64,000 nt of DNA, taken from contig CAJFNK010000039.1 in assembly GCA_904394685.1 (NCBI GenBank), positions 60,414-124,413 on the forward strand, written 5' to 3'. Below the pieces are notes generated by a model that saw nothing but the letters and a program-made list of their open reading frames with translations, was not told the origin of the DNA and searched no databases. The position numbers and the translations under genes were made by a program. The stretch is from Candidatus Heritagella gallinarum (GTDB taxonomy: Bacteria; Bacillota; Clostridia; Oscillospirales; Acutalibacteraceae). Below are positions 55,080 through 64,000 of this stretch, piece after piece (the stretch's first letter is position 1; every line of letters starts with the position of its first letter).

Positions 55080-56756
55080 TTACTTTTTGGGTTTGAAACT
55101 ATCTTTCAGCGAAACAGAGCGGTTGAACACCAGATGTTCAGCAGAGCTGTCTTTGTTGTCCACGCAGAAATACCCCTGACGCATGAACTGGAAGGAATCT
55201 CCCGGTTTGGCAGCGGCCAAAGAGGGCTCTACCTTGGCGTTCTCCAATACCTTGAGGGAATCGGGGTTCAAGACCTCCAGAAAATCTCCCGCATCCGGGT
55301 CGGGGACGGTGAACAGGTTGTCATACAGGCGGATTTCCGCATCCAGTGCGTCGGCGGCGTTCACCCAGTGGATGGTGCCTTTGATTTTGCGGCCATCGGC
55401 GGGGTTTCCTCCACGAGACTCCGGGTCATATTCCGCATAAACAGCGGTCACATTGCCGTTTTCGTCTTTTTCGCAGCCGGTGCAGCGGACGATATAGGTG
55501 GTTTTCAGGCGGACTTCATTGCCGGGGAACAGGCGGAAATAGCCTTTGACCGGTTCTTCCATAAAGTCCTCGGCCTCAATCCACAGTTCACGGGAGAATG
55601 TGACGGTGCGGTTGCCGTCTTCGGGACGGTTGGGGTTGTTTTCCACCTCAAAGGTTTCTGTCTGGCCTTCGGGATAGTTGGTGAGGATCAGCTTGAGCGG
55701 ATGCAGGACGCCCATCACACGCTGTGCGTTCAGGTTCAAGTCTTCCCGCAGGCAGTGCTCCAAAAAGCTGTATTCCACGGTGCTGTTCACCTTGGAAACG
55801 CCGTTGCGCTCGCTGAAATTACGGATGGATGCCGGGGTATATCCACGGCGGCGCAGTCCGCACAGGGTGGGCATACGGGGGTCATCCCAGCCGCTTACAT
55901 AGCCGCCTTCTACCAGCGCACGGAGCTTTCTCTTGCTCATAACGGTGTTGTTGATACCCAGACGGGCAAATTCAATCTGGCGGGGCTTGGAGGGCAAATT
56001 CACATTGGCGATTACCCAATCGTAGAGGGGGCGGTGGTCTTCAAACTCCAAAGAGCAGAGGGAGTGGGTGATATGCTCCAGTGCATCCTCAATGGGGTGG
56101 GCAAAGTCATACATGGGATAGATGCACCATGTGTCGCCGGTACGGTGGTGGGACATATGGTTGATACGGTAAATAACCGGGTCACGCATGTTAAAGTTGC
56201 CGGAAGCCAGGTCGATTTTGGCACGGAGAGTCATCTTGCCGTCTTCAAATTCGCCGGCACGCATCCGGGCAAACAGGTCGAGGCTTTCTTCGATGGGGCG
56301 GTTACGATACGGGCTGGTGGCGGGGGTGGTCAGGTCGCCACGGTTTTCCCGCATTTGGTCGGGAGTCAGCTCGCACACATAGGCAAGCCCCTTTTTAATC
56401 AGGTCAACAGCGGCCTCATACATCTGCTCAAAATAGTCGGAAGCATAGTAGAAGCGGTCATCCCAGTCATAGCCCAGCCAGTGGATATCTTCCTTGATGG
56501 CGTCTACATACTCGGTGTCTTCCTTGGTGGGGTTGGTGTCGTCCATCCGCAGGTTGCAGATTCCCTTAAAGCGTTCGGCTGTTCCAAAGTCGATATAAAT
56601 TGCCTTGGCGTGGCCGATGTGCAGATAGCCGTTTGGCTCCGGTGGAAAGCGGGTGTGAACCTGCATCCCTTCGCAGCGGCCGCCCTCGGCCAGGTCTTCT
56701 ATAATAAAGTCGTCAATAAAGTTGGAAGAAACGACTTCTTTGATTTCTTCGCTCAT
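55080..56756 (-). CDS. glnS: Glutaminyl-tRNA synthetase
   Basis: 558-residue class I synthetase that charges tRNA-Gln directly. The HIGH motif is in [16 protein letters not shown] and the KMSKS loop in [10 protein letters not shown]. The C-terminal anticodon-binding beta-barrels (about 340-558) are present. Most Firmicutes lack GlnRS and use the GatCAB pathway, so this gene is probably of horizontal origin, as in several clostridia. Start ATG 56756, AAAGGA upstream. Neighbour gltX is on the same strand. Confidence 0.95.
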   Translation of the reverse strand: MSEEIKEVVSSNFIDDFIIEDLAEGGRCEGMQVHTRFPPEPNGYLHIGHAKAIYIDFGTAERFKGICNLRMDDTNPTKEDTEYVDAIKEDIHWLGYDWDDRFYYASDYFEQMYEAAVDLIKKGLAYVCELTPDQMRENRGDLTTPATSPYRNRPIEESLDLFARMRAGEFEDGKMTLRAKIDLASGNFNMRDPVIYRINHMSHHRTGDTWCIYPMYDFAHPIEDALEHITHSLCSLEFEDHRPLYDWVIANVNLPSKPRQIEFARLGINNTVMSKRKLRALVEGGYVSGWDDPRMPTLCGLRRRGYTPASIRNFSERNGVSKVNSTVEYSFLEHCLREDLNLNAQRVMGVLHPLKLILTNYPEGQTETFEVENNPNRPEDGNRTVTFSRELWIEAEDFMEEPVKGYFRLFPGNEVRLKTTYIVRCTGCEKDENGNVTAVYAEYDPESRGGNPADGRKIKGTIHWVNAADALDAEIRLYDNLFTVPDPDAGDFLEVLNPDSLKVLENAKVEPSLAAAKPGDSFQFMRQGYFCVDNKDSSAEHLVFNRSVSLKDSFKPKK

Positions 56757-56829
56757 AAATTCCAATCCTTTCCGGAAATCTAAAATAGTAATGCCGCAAA
56801 AATGCTATAAAATTACGGACTACGGATTG

Positions 56830-56863
56830 CCGTAGAGCGCACAGACAGGTGCGCCCCTACGAA
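56830..56863. repeat. REP-like palindrome in the gltX-glnS gap
   Basis: CGTAGAGCGCAC and GTGCGCCCCTACG pair around loop AGACAG with one mismatch. An adjacent CTACGG-ATTG-CCGTAG hairpin precedes it. The GTAGGGGCGCACCTGT-type core is a repeat style I associate with clostridial gut genomes; only one copy is seen here. Confidence 0.5.
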
Positions 56864-56879
56864 CTCCAATCAATATTTT

Positions 56880-58331
56880 TTACAGTTTGGCAAGTCCTAG
56901 TTCCAGCCGGCGCAGGGATTCCTCTTTACCCAAGATTGCCAGAATTTCCATGGCACCGCCGGGCGTTACCTGCATACCGGCAGCGGCGATGCGTACCGGC
57001 CAGAGAAGCGTTCCGTTTTTCACTTCCAGCTGCTGTGCCAGACCAATCAGGCAATCATGAATCGAAGTGACGTCCCAGCTTTCCAGTGCGGTCAGCGCCT
57101 CGATAGCGGCTTTAAGCATAACCGGGGCGTTTTCGAGGTTTGCTTTGCTCTTTTTGTTGATAAACAGCTCTTTATCATATTCCGGCAGCTCTTTGAGGAA
57201 GCCAATCATGCCGGGAATATCGATGAGGCGAACCACACGGGGTTGGAGAATCGAGGTCAGCACAGCCCAATCCACCTGTGTATCGCCAAATACCTGCTGA
57301 TAGTACGGCATGGCGATTTCGGTGAACTGCTCCGGCGTTTTGGCACGGAGATATTCCCCGTTAAACCAGGCGAGCTTTTCATAGTCGAACACAGAAGGAG
57401 CCTTGCTGATTCCGTCGATAGAGAAGTTTTCTGCCAGCTCTGCCAGCGAGAAAATCTCCCGGTTGTCTTTGGGACACCAGCCCAGAAGGGCGATATAGTT
57501 GACGATGGTTTCGGGCAGATAGCCTTCCTTTACCAGCCCGGCAAAGCTGGTGGAGCCATGGCGCTTGGAGAGCTTGCTCACAGTGCCGTCTTCGTTTTTA
57601 CCCATAATCAGGGGAAGATGGACATAGGTGGGAACCTCCCAGCCAAAGGCCTCATACAGCAGGTTGTACTTGGGGGTAGAGGTGAGGTATTCACAGCCAC
57701 GCACCACATGAGTGATGTGCATCAGGTGGTCGTCGATAACATTGGCAAAGTTATAGGTGGGGAAGCCGTCTGACTTGAGCAGAATCTGGTCCTCCAGCTC
57801 TTTGTTTTCGATGGTGATGTCGCCAAACACAGCGTCATGGAACGTTGTGGAGCCTTCGGTGGGCATCTTCTGGCGAATAACATAGGGCGTGCCGGCATCC
57901 AGCAGGCGCTTAACTTCTTCGGCGGGAAGGTCACGGCAATGACGGTCATAACCGCCAAACCCATCCTCGTTGTGGAGGGAATCAAGGCGCTCTTTGGTGC
58001 AGAAGCAGTAATACGCCTTGCCGTCCCGAACCAGCTGTTCCGCATAGGGCTTATAGGAGTCTTTGCGTTCACTCTGGACATAGGGGCCGTATTCTCCGCC
58101 CAGGTCGGGGCCTTCGTCGTGCTGCATGCCTACCTGCTTGAGCGTATTGTAGATCACGTCCACAGCGCCTTCTACCAGCCGTTCCTGGTCGGTGTCTTCA
58201 ATCCGAAGCACAAACTGCCCGTGTTGGGACTTGGCAATCAGATATTCAAACAGAGCCGTACGCAGGTTTCCCACATGCATAAAACCGGTGGGGCTGGGGG
58301 CAAAGCGAGTGCGAACCGTTTTGTTTTCCAT
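56880..58331 (-). CDS. gltX: Glutamyl-tRNA synthetase
   Basis: 483-residue class I synthetase. FAPSPTGFMHVGNLRTALF holds the HIGH-type site; the KMSKS motif is SKLSKRHGS. With GlnRS also present, it may be of the discriminating type, but this cannot be read directly. GAGAGG precedes ATG 58331; the frame extends eight codons upstream without a ribosome site. Confidence 0.96.
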   Translation of the reverse strand: MENKTVRTRFAPSPTGFMHVGNLRTALFEYLIAKSQHGQFVLRIEDTDQERLVEGAVDVIYNTLKQVGMQHDEGPDLGGEYGPYVQSERKDSYKPYAEQLVRDGKAYYCFCTKERLDSLHNEDGFGGYDRHCRDLPAEEVKRLLDAGTPYVIRQKMPTEGSTTFHDAVFGDITIENKELEDQILLKSDGFPTYNFANVIDDHLMHITHVVRGCEYLTSTPKYNLLYEAFGWEVPTYVHLPLIMGKNEDGTVSKLSKRHGSTSFAGLVKEGYLPETIVNYIALLGWCPKDNREIFSLAELAENFSIDGISKAPSVFDYEKLAWFNGEYLRAKTPEQFTEIAMPYYQQVFGDTQVDWAVLTSILQPRVVRLIDIPGMIGFLKELPEYDKELFINKKSKANLENAPVMLKAAIEALTALESWDVTSIHDCLIGLAQQLEVKNGTLLWPVRIAAAGMQVTPGGAMEILAILGKEESLRRLELGLAKL

Positions 58332-58528
58332 GTTTTTTTCCTCTCTTAGATACATAAGATTCTTATATTATACCAAATTGTAGGAATTTATCAATTCCCT
58401 GAGCGGGAAAAGGAGAGAAACTTTTTTAGAAATCATCCGGTTTTCTACACGAGATGTCAAATCAGGGTGGGGAGGATATGGATATTCTGTTAATTTTCGG
58501 AAGAATGGGCAGGAAGGGGGAGTTTTCG

Positions 58529-58557
58529 TTGCCGTAACCAAGCGGATGTGCTATAAT
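58529..58557 (+). promoter_or_regulatory. Promoter of the RodA/FtsW-type gene, within a 347-base gap
   Basis: TTGCCG (58529-58534), 17-base spacer, TATAAT (58552-58557). The gap 58332-58678 otherwise holds a small leader hairpin GCCGGA/TCCGGC (58632-58650). I see nothing recognisable in 58360-58500. Confidence 0.7.
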
Positions 58558-58678
58558 AAACAACGAATTTCAGATAGATTGCTTCCAGGATAACTGGTTT
58601 GATAGAGGAATTGTTTCTATACGAAGCTCTCGCCGGATCATGCTTCCGGCATCGTTTTTCCAGAAAGGAGAGAATGGT

Positions 58679-59839
58679 TTGGCAAGATTTTTTGGACGAA
58701 TCTGGCAATATATCAAGGATATGGACAAGCTGATGTTCCTGTTGGTTCTGGTGATTTCGGGATACAGCCTGCTTCTGCTAAAAAGTGTTTCCCGCTCGGC
58801 GGACTCTAACTATTTCAAGACACAGCTGATGGCCATTGTGCTGGGGCTGGTTGGCGCTTGGATTCTCACATTGGTGGACTATAATGCGATTGCCAGCTAC
58901 TGGTATCTGGTGGCGGGATTCAGCGTGTTCTTAATGGTCTATACGCTCTTGTTTGGTATCTCGGTTCAAAACGATAACGGCGTAAACGCCAAGGCGTGGA
59001 TTAATCTGGGTGTGACGACTTTCCAGAGCTCAGAGCTGGTCAAGATTGCGTTTATGATAACCTTTGCCAAACACCTTGCGGTGCTAAAGGAACGGGATTT
59101 GATTCGCCGGTTTGTGCATGTGGCTCTATTGGGCGTGCATGCGTTGATTCCAATGGCGCTGTGCCATTTGCAGGGCGACGACGGCGCCGCCATGATCTTT
59201 TTCTGCATGTTCCTCGCAATGTCGTTTGCGGCGGGCGTCCAGCTTCGGTATTTTGCGGGGCTGTTTGGAGTACTTCTGATGATTGCAGCGCCGCTGGCAT
59301 GGAAGTTTGTGCTGGAAGAATACCAGAAAAGGCGGTTTACGGCTGTCTATAATCTCGATGACCCCATTGTGGCGAGAGGGGACGGCTATCAGCAGTATCA
59401 GGGAAGAATTTCGATTGGTTCCGGGCAGTTCTGGGGCCGTGGCCTGTTTGAAGGCCCCCGTGTGGAGAGCAACCGGGTCACCTTCCAGCAGAGCGACTTT
59501 ATTTTCTCGGTTGCAGGAGAGGAACTGGGCTTTATAGGGTGCATGCTCCTGATTGCGTTGCTCTGCCTGCTTCTGATCCGTACTCTCCATAACGCAAGAG
59601 TAGCCCGTGACCCGCTGGGAACGTATATCTGCATGGGCTTTTTTGGCCTGATCGCCGCCCAATCGATTTTCAATATTGGAATGTGTCTGGCCATCCTGCC
59701 GGTAATGGGCGTAACGTTGCCGTTTTTCAGCGCAGGCGGTTCATCGGCGGCCTGCCTCTATTTTGGATATGGATTGGTTCAAAACGTCTATCTGCACCAT
59801 AAAGAAGTAAACGGCTTCACCTTGCGACGAGGCCGGTAA
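58679..59839 (+). CDS. rodA: SEDS-family peptidoglycan polymerase/shape protein (RodA/FtsW/SpoVE type)
   Basis: 386 residues, about ten membrane helices. SEDS signature blocks: ISGYSLLLL, KAWINLGVTTFQSSELVKIAFM and the polymerase-site region around LPFFSAGGSSAACLYFGYGLVQNV. The start is TTG 58679, 7 bases after GGAG; an ATG at 58640 has no ribosome site. SEDS proteins polymerise glycan strands with a class B PBP, which is not encoded here. RodA rather than FtsW is a guess. Confidence 0.87.
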   Translation: MARFFGRIWQYIKDMDKLMFLLVLVISGYSLLLLKSVSRSADSNYFKTQLMAIVLGLVGAWILTLVDYNAIASYWYLVAGFSVFLMVYTLLFGISVQNDNGVNAKAWINLGVTTFQSSELVKIAFMITFAKHLAVLKERDLIRRFVHVALLGVHALIPMALCHLQGDDGAAMIFFCMFLAMSFAAGVQLRYFAGLFGVLLMIAAPLAWKFVLEEYQKRRFTAVYNLDDPIVARGDGYQQYQGRISIGSGQFWGRGLFEGPRVESNRVTFQQSDFIFSVAGEELGFIGCMLLIALLCLLLIRTLHNARVARDPLGTYICMGFFGLIAAQSIFNIGMCLAILPVMGVTLPFFSAGGSSAACLYFGYGLVQNVYLHHKEVNGFTLRRGR

Positions 59840-59853
59840 TCATAAGCTGACAA

Positions 59854-59888
59854 GCCGGGATTCCCTTTTTGGGGAATCCCGGCTTTTT
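59854..59888 (+). terminator. Terminator after the RodA-type gene
   Basis: GCCGGGATTCCC and GGGAATCCCGGC form a perfect 12-bp stem with a 6-base loop and T5. Confidence 0.9.
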
Positions 59889-60022
59889 GTGTGCTGCGGA
59901 TAAAATAAAGAACAGGAGGAAAAAGGAAAAACCGGCTTGTTTTGGGAGTGGGAGAAAGTTGGGCGGTACTGGGATAATTCCTGCCGGCAGTGCATATGGT
60001 TGGAAACAAGGGGGTGCCTTAA

Positions 60023-61177
60023 ATGAAAAGAAGGTTCCGAAAAAGACTGATCTCCCTCGCCATGATTCCGGTGCTTTTGGGAAGTATGGGATGGACAGCG
60101 GCGGCCCTTTCTCCGGAGAAGATTTCCGCCCCGTCCGCTCTGTTGATGGAAGCAGAAACCGGGCGGGTGCTGTTTGAGAAAAACGCCCATGAAAAGCGCC
60201 CGTGTGCCTCTATCACCAAAGTGATGACACTGCTTCTGGTGATGGAAGCGCTGGACGAGGGGAAAATCAAGCTGGAAGATGAAGTGGCGGCCAGCGCACA
60301 TGCGGCTTCCATGGGCGGCTCGGATATCTGGCTCAAAGAAGGGGAGGTCATGAGTGTTGACGACCTGCTAAAGGCGACGGTCATCATGAGCGCCAACGAC
60401 GCTGCCGTGGTGCTGGCTGAGTATATTGCCGGGAGCGAGAGCGATTTTGTGGCGCAGATGAATCAAAAGGCAGCCGAACTGGGGATGAAAGATACTACCT
60501 TTAAAAACTGCAACGGGTTGGATGAGGACGGACATCTGACCAGCGCTTATGACGTTGCGCTGATGAGCCGGGCGCTGATTTCTCATGAGAAGATTTTCGA
60601 TTATACGCAAGTGTGGATGGACAGTGTGCGTGGCGGAGAAACCCAGCTGGTCAATACCAATAAGCTCCTGAAAACGTATAATGGCATTACCGGGCTGAAA
60701 ACCGGTACGACCGGTAAGGCAGGAAGCTGTATCACCGCCACAGCGACCCGTGATGGCCTGAGCCTGATTTCGGTTGTGCTGGGTTGCTCCAACACCAAAG
60801 ACCGGTTTGATTCGGCGGCAAAACTGCTGGATTATGGATTTGCAAACTGGGAATCGGCACAGCTGGAAATCCCCGCCCTGCAACAACTGGCAGTTACCAA
60901 CGGCATGGAAAGCCTGGTGGGGGTAGAAGCGAAATCCGAAGGCAAGGTATCGGTTCTGGTTCCCAAAGGGAAAGAGGAACAGGTAAAGGTGTCGGTTTCC
61001 ATGCCCGAAAGTGTTCGGGCGCCGGTGGAAAAAGGGCAGAAGCTGGGAGAGGTGCTGTATCAGCTGGAAGACGATACGCTGGGCAAGGTTTCGATCACGG
61101 CGACAGAAGCGGTAGAGGCGATTGACTGGCAGAAATGCTTTGTAAAGCTGTTGGAGAGCCTGCTGTGCTTTATTTAG
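60023..61177 (+). CDS. D-alanyl-D-alanine carboxypeptidase (DacA/DacF type)
   Basis: 384 residues. A signal peptide (MKRRFRKRLISLAMIPVLLG, cut near AAA about 27) is followed by a penicillin-binding serine peptidase with SxxK in ASITKVMTLLL, SxN in IMSANDAAVV and KTG in GLKTGTTGKAGS. A C-terminal beta domain (about 275-370) and a hydrophobic tail LLESLLCFI end the protein. Trims pentapeptides on peptidoglycan; sporulation-type DacF is possible. Confidence 0.93.
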   Translation: MKRRFRKRLISLAMIPVLLGSMGWTAAALSPEKISAPSALLMEAETGRVLFEKNAHEKRPCASITKVMTLLLVMEALDEGKIKLEDEVAASAHAASMGGSDIWLKEGEVMSVDDLLKATVIMSANDAAVVLAEYIAGSESDFVAQMNQKAAELGMKDTTFKNCNGLDEDGHLTSAYDVALMSRALISHEKIFDYTQVWMDSVRGGETQLVNTNKLLKTYNGITGLKTGTTGKAGSCITATATRDGLSLISVVLGCSNTKDRFDSAAKLLDYGFANWESAQLEIPALQQLAVTNGMESLVGVEAKSEGKVSVLVPKGKEEQVKVSVSMPESVRAPVEKGQKLGEVLYQLEDDTLGKVSITATEAVEAIDWQKCFVKLLESLLCFI

Positions 61178-61257
61178 GGTTGCGTGATACTCTGATGAGA
61201 AAAAGGCGTACTTTATGATGAATTAGAAAAAAATTTATGAATAGTAGCAGTTCTTCT

Positions 61258-61286
61258 TGCAATGCCGCCGATAATATTGTAAAATA
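61258..61286 (+). promoter_or_regulatory. Promoter of pgi
   Basis: TTGCAA (61258-61263), 17-base spacer, TAAAAT (61281-61286), 36 bases before the ATG. Confidence 0.7.
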
Positions 61287-61322
61287 TATGCAGACATCTC
61301 AATAGCATAGGAGGCTTATAAA

Positions 61323-62663
61323 ATGTCACTGAAATTTGAAACACAGCACCTGGCGTCCTTTGTAGGTGAAAAGGAATATTCTGCCATTGCCCCACAGGTA
61401 AAGCTGGCACACGAGATGCTTCATTCCGGTACCGGTCTGGGCAATGACTTTATCGGTTGGGTAACTCTGCCCACTGATTACGACAAAGAGGAGTTTGCCC
61501 GCATTAAGGCAGCTGCTGAGAAGATTAAAAAGGATACCGACGTTTTTGTTGTGATTGGTATCGGCGGCTCTTATCTGGGAGCTCGTGCCGCAATCGAGTT
61601 CCTGAAATCCGACCGCTATAATTCCATGAAAAAGGATACACCCGACATCTATTTCGCTGGCAACAGCATCAGCTCCACCGCTCTGGCAGAGCTGATTGAG
61701 ATCTGCGAGGGAAAAGATGTTTCCATCAATATGATTTCCAAGTCCGGTACTACTACCGAGCCCGCCATTGCGTTCCGTGTGTTCCGTGAGCTGCTCGAAA
61801 AGAAGTATGGCAAGGAAGAAGCCCGTAAGCGTATCTACTGCACTACCGACCGTGCCCGTGGCACCCTGAAGCAGCTGGCAGACCGTGAGGGCTATGAAAC
61901 CTTTGTGGTTCCGGACGATGTGGGCGGCCGTTATTCTGTGTTAACCGCTGTGGGTCTGCTTCCCATCGCAGTCAGCGGCGCTGATATCGATGCCCTGATG
62001 GCTGGCGCTGCCGCCGCTCAGGAAGAATACAACAACCCCGATCTGGCAACCAACCCCTGCTATCAGTATGCAGCCGTTCGGAATATCCTGTATCGCAAGG
62101 GCAAGAGCACCGAAGTGATGGTGAGCTATGAGCCCTGCTATACCATGATGAACGAGTGGTGGAAGCAGCTGTATGGCGAGAGTGAGGGCAAAGATCAGAA
62201 GGGTCTGTTCCCGGCATCTGTGGTCTTCTCCACCGACCTGCACTCTATGGGTCAGTTCATTCAGGACGGCAGCCGCAACCTGTTTGAAACCGTTGTGCTG
62301 TTCGACAAAGCCAAGAAGGAAATCGTCATCGGCAACGACCCCGAAAACGTTGACGGCCTGAACTTCCTGGAGGGCAAGACCATGTCCTTCATCAACGAGA
62401 AGGCATTTGAGGGAACTGTGCTGGCACACTGCGACGGCGGTGTTCCCAACGGTATCATTCGTGTTCCCGATTTCTCCGAGGATTCTCTGGGCCGCTTGAT
62501 TTACTTCTTTGAAAAGGCCTGCGCCATTTCCGGCTATGTACTGGGCGTGAATCCCTTTGACCAGCCTGGCGTAGAGAGCTATAAGAAGAATATGTTCGCT
62601 CTCCTGGGCAAGCCCGGCTATGAAGATGCCAAGGCTGCTTTGGAAGCAAGACTGAAGAAATAA
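61323..62663 (+). CDS. pgi: Glucose-6-phosphate isomerase
   Basis: 446 residues, the shorter Bacillus-type PGI, interconverting glucose-6-P and fructose-6-P. Diagnostic blocks are [24 protein letters not shown] (phosphate), [13 protein letters not shown] and the catalytic Lys near the end [11 protein letters not shown] strong AGGAGG precedes the ATG. Codon use is biased toward frequent codons, fitting high expression. Confidence 0.97.
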   Translation: MSLKFETQHLASFVGEKEYSAIAPQVKLAHEMLHSGTGLGNDFIGWVTLPTDYDKEEFARIKAAAEKIKKDTDVFVVIGIGGSYLGARAAIEFLKSDRYNSMKKDTPDIYFAGNSISSTALAELIEICEGKDVSINMISKSGTTTEPAIAFRVFRELLEKKYGKEEARKRIYCTTDRARGTLKQLADREGYETFVVPDDVGGRYSVLTAVGLLPIAVSGADIDALMAGAAAAQEEYNNPDLATNPCYQYAAVRNILYRKGKSTEVMVSYEPCYTMMNEWWKQLYGESEGKDQKGLFPASVVFSTDLHSMGQFIQDGSRNLFETVVLFDKAKKEIVIGNDPENVDGLNFLEGKTMSFINEKAFEGTVLAHCDGGVPNGIIRVPDFSEDSLGRLIYFFEKACAISGYVLGVNPFDQPGVESYKKNMFALLGKPGYEDAKAALEARLKK

Positions 62664-62696
62664 TTTTGTAGAAATTTCTATGAGGTTTCTACAAAA
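62664..62696 (+). other. Hairpin between pgi and the P-loop gene
   Basis: TTTTGTAGAAA and TTTCTACAAAA are a perfect 11-bp inverted repeat with an 11-base loop. It is AT-rich and followed by GAAATAAAAATTT, so strong termination is doubtful; partial termination or mRNA end protection is possible. Confidence 0.5.
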
Positions 62697-62726
62697 GAAA
62701 TAAAAATTTATAAGGAGGACCTCATT

Positions 62727-63143
62727 ATGATAAATATTCTTATCGGTAAGAAAGGTTCCGGAAAAACAAAGAAGCTCATCGAGTGTGCCAATCAGGCCGT
62801 TGCAAATTCCAACGGCAATGTGGTTGTAATTGAAAAGGGTCTGAAGCTGACCTATGACATCTCCCACAAGGCTCGCCTGATCGATAGCGATGCTTATGGT
62901 ATTACCGGTTTGGACGCCATGGAAGGCTTCCTGTGCGGCATCTGTGCTGGTAACTATGATGTGACCGATATCCTGATCGATTCTACCCTCAAGATTATCG
63001 GCCAGGATATGGCAGCTCTCTCCGCTTTGATCGTTAAGATCAAGAAGCTGGCAGAAGAAGCCAATGTTACCTTTACCCTCTCGATTTCTGCTGATGAAAG
63101 CGAAGTGCCGGAGGATGTTCTGGCAGTAGCTACCAAGCTGTGA
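62727..63143 (+). CDS. Small P-loop protein, function unknown
   Basis: 138 residues with a Walker A motif at the extreme N-terminus (LIGKKGSGKTKKLIE) and a second hydrophobic strand with Asp (ITDIL-like DVTDILIDSTLKI) that could be Walker B. The rest is helical. Related small P-loop proteins are widespread in clostridia, but I know no function. AAGGAGG precedes the ATG. It lies downstream of pgi with a strong terminator after it. Confidence 0.78.
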   Translation: MINILIGKKGSGKTKKLIECANQAVANSNGNVVVIEKGLKLTYDISHKARLIDSDAYGITGLDAMEGFLCGICAGNYDVTDILIDSTLKIIGQDMAALSALIVKIKKLAEEANVTFTLSISADESEVPEDVLAVATKL

Positions 63144-63156
63144 GATTGTAAAAACG

Positions 63157-63191
63157 GCCTGCCTGTTTTCTAACAGGCAGGCTTGTTTTTT
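63157..63191 (+). terminator. Terminator after the P-loop gene
   Basis: GCCTGCCTGTT/AACAGGCAGGC with a 4-base loop, followed by TTGTTTTTT. Confidence 0.9.
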
Positions 63192-63209
63192 ATGAAAGGT
63201 TGTGTTTTT

Positions 63210-63764
63210 ATGAAAATAATGGTTGCTTCCGATATCCACGGCTCAGCGCATTACTGCCGCAAACTGATCGAAGCGTTTGAAAAAGAAAAGCCGGATCGGC
63301 TGCTGCTGTTGGGGGATCTTCTGTATCATGGGCCGAGAAACGATTTGCCCCGTGAATATAACCCCAAACAAGTGATCGCCATGCTGAATCCTATCAAAGA
63401 GCATCTGATTTGTGTAAGAGGAAACTGTGATACCGAAGTAGATCAGATGGTATTGGAATTTCCTATTTTGGCAGATTCCTGTATTCTGTATTTGGGAAAT
63501 CGGATGTACTATGCTACTCACGGGCATCATGCAAATTCTCAAAATCCGCCCTTCCTCAAGGCGGGGGATGTGCTGCTTTGTGGGCATACCCATGTGCCGA
63601 AGCTGGAGAAGCTGGGTGAAGCATACTATCTCAATCCCGGTTCTGTGGCGATTCCCAAAGAAAAGAGCCACCACAGCTATCTGTTGATTCGTGATGACGA
63701 AGTGGTGTTTAAAACCATGAGTGGAGAGATTTATCGTGGTGAAAGATTTCCTGAGGCAAAATAA
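63210..63764 (+). CDS. yfcE: YfcE-type metallophosphoesterase
   Basis: 184 residues. All five metal-site motifs are visible: SDIHGS, LGDLLYHGPRN, VRGNCDTE, TTHGHH-like ATHGHH and GHTHVPKL. YfcE-type enzymes hydrolyse phosphodiesters; the substrate is unclear. Start ATG 63210 with AAAGG upstream; the frame extends to 63183 within the previous terminator and is unlikely used. Confidence 0.92.
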   Translation: MKIMVASDIHGSAHYCRKLIEAFEKEKPDRLLLLGDLLYHGPRNDLPREYNPKQVIAMLNPIKEHLICVRGNCDTEVDQMVLEFPILADSCILYLGNRMYYATHGHHANSQNPPFLKAGDVLLCGHTHVPKLEKLGEAYYLNPGSVAIPKEKSHHSYLLIRDDEVVFKTMSGEIYRGERFPEAK

Positions 63765-63810
63765 AAATTCTGAGAAGATTCTCCTATAACCCAAAAAAGA
63801 AAGTAATAGC

Positions 63811-63852
63811 CGGCACCCACCAGTATTCCAGGTCTGGGTGCCGATATTTTTT
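63811..63852 (+). terminator. Terminator after yfcE
   Basis: CGGCACCCA/TGGGTGCCG stem, 15-base loop, followed by ATATTTTTT. Confidence 0.85.
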
Positions 63853-63862
63853 AAAAAAGCTG

Positions 63863-63891
63863 TTGACAAACACCAAGCGGAATGATATAAT
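63863..63891 (+). promoter_or_regulatory. Promoter of tRNA-Leu
   Basis: Perfect TTGACA (63863-63868) and TATAAT (63886-63891), 17-base spacer, 35 bases before the tRNA. Confidence 0.85.
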
Positions 63892-63926
63892 AACTAAGCG
63901 CTCAAAAGAGCGGCACAAAAGAATAT

Positions 63927-64000
63927 GCGAGAGTGGCGGAATTGGCAGACGCGCTAGATTCAGGTTCTAGTGAGCACTACGCTCATAGGGGTTCAAGTCC
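63927..64000 (+). tRNA. tRNA-Leu (anticodon CAG), 3' end beyond the window
   Basis: Starts GCGAGAG with the class II TGGCGGAATTGGCAGACGCG D region. The anticodon arm CTAGA-TTCAGGT-TCTAG gives anticodon CAG. The long variable arm follows, then GGGGTTCAAGTCC of the T arm. The sequence stops before the acceptor 3' strand. Confidence 0.92.

Noticed and set aside
55134..56783. 549-codon open frame on the plus strand
   Set aside because: Exact antisense shadow of glnS without a ribosome site.
56757..56879. Possible T-box leader for glnS
   Set aside because: The gap holds a REP-like palindrome and no specifier stem, T-box motif or terminator with T-run toward glnS.
61941..63239. 432-codon open frame on the minus strand
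   Set aside because: Antisense to pgi and the P-loop gene, and it crosses a clear terminator.

Overview
The window is a chromosomal segment of a low-to-mid GC, spore-forming, anaerobic Firmicute. It is most likely a clostridial gut bacterium of the Oscillospiraceae/Ruminococcaceae type. Evidence for this: sigma-A promoters near consensus, strong AGGAGG ribosome binding sites, a YunB-like sporulation protein, Rex, an L27 with a cleavable N-terminal extension next to its Prp protease, ThyX instead of ThyA, an ANTAR antiterminator, a type III glutamine synthetase and a split glutamate synthase. No transposase, prophage, plasmid or CRISPR sequence was seen. The family-level placement is inference.

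Layout. 1-5.9 kb: a histidine operon (hisG, a YcxB-like membrane protein, hisD, hisC, hisB, a hisA-hisI fusion, hisE). hisH and hisF are missing, and a MITE-like repeat sits where hisH is often found. 6-13.5 kb: an ECF transporter S component with a NiaR-like palindrome; the L21-Prp-L27 operon; obg, mini-RNase III, a YitT-type protein, an RsmF-type methyltransferase, an acetyltransferase and a flavin-binding protein, with a small Asn/Ser-rich gene on the opposite strand. 13.6-19.5 kb: ilvE; an SdpR/SdpI-like autorepressor and immunity operon; rex; icd with a Rex-type operator touching its promoter; an AEC transporter. 19.6-32.8 kb: tRNA-Gln, thyX-tmk, small enzymes, mltG, a U32 peptidase, galE, a MATE exporter, maf, yunB, a structured non-coding element before a DUF2752 gene, and fruK.

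32.8-52.7 kb is the centrepiece, a nitrogen-assimilation supercluster built on two divergent operons. Leftward run the three separate domains of glutamate synthase, a glutamine synthetase I-like gene and an ANTAR regulator. Rightward run glnN (GSIII), an ammonium channel fused to a PII domain, asnB, pyrG, purF, carA, carB and dapL, so nearly every protein makes or consumes glutamine, glutamate or ammonium. Each operon begins with a consensus promoter and a leader in which a hairpin with the same six-base loop (AAAGGC) competes with an intrinsic terminator. That is the layout expected for ANTAR-controlled antitermination, and the ANTAR gene is the last gene of the leftward operon.

52.7-64 kb: uracil-DNA glycosylase, a lone PduL-like acyltransferase, a DUF134 regulator with a NifX-like protein behind a duplicated operator-like site, glnS and gltX, a RodA/FtsW protein, a D,D-carboxypeptidase, pgi with a small P-loop protein, a YfcE-like phosphodiesterase and the first part of a tRNA-Leu cut by the window end.

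All calls come from reading the sequence. No homology search or folding program was run, so family names are by recognition and RNA structures are hand-paired.
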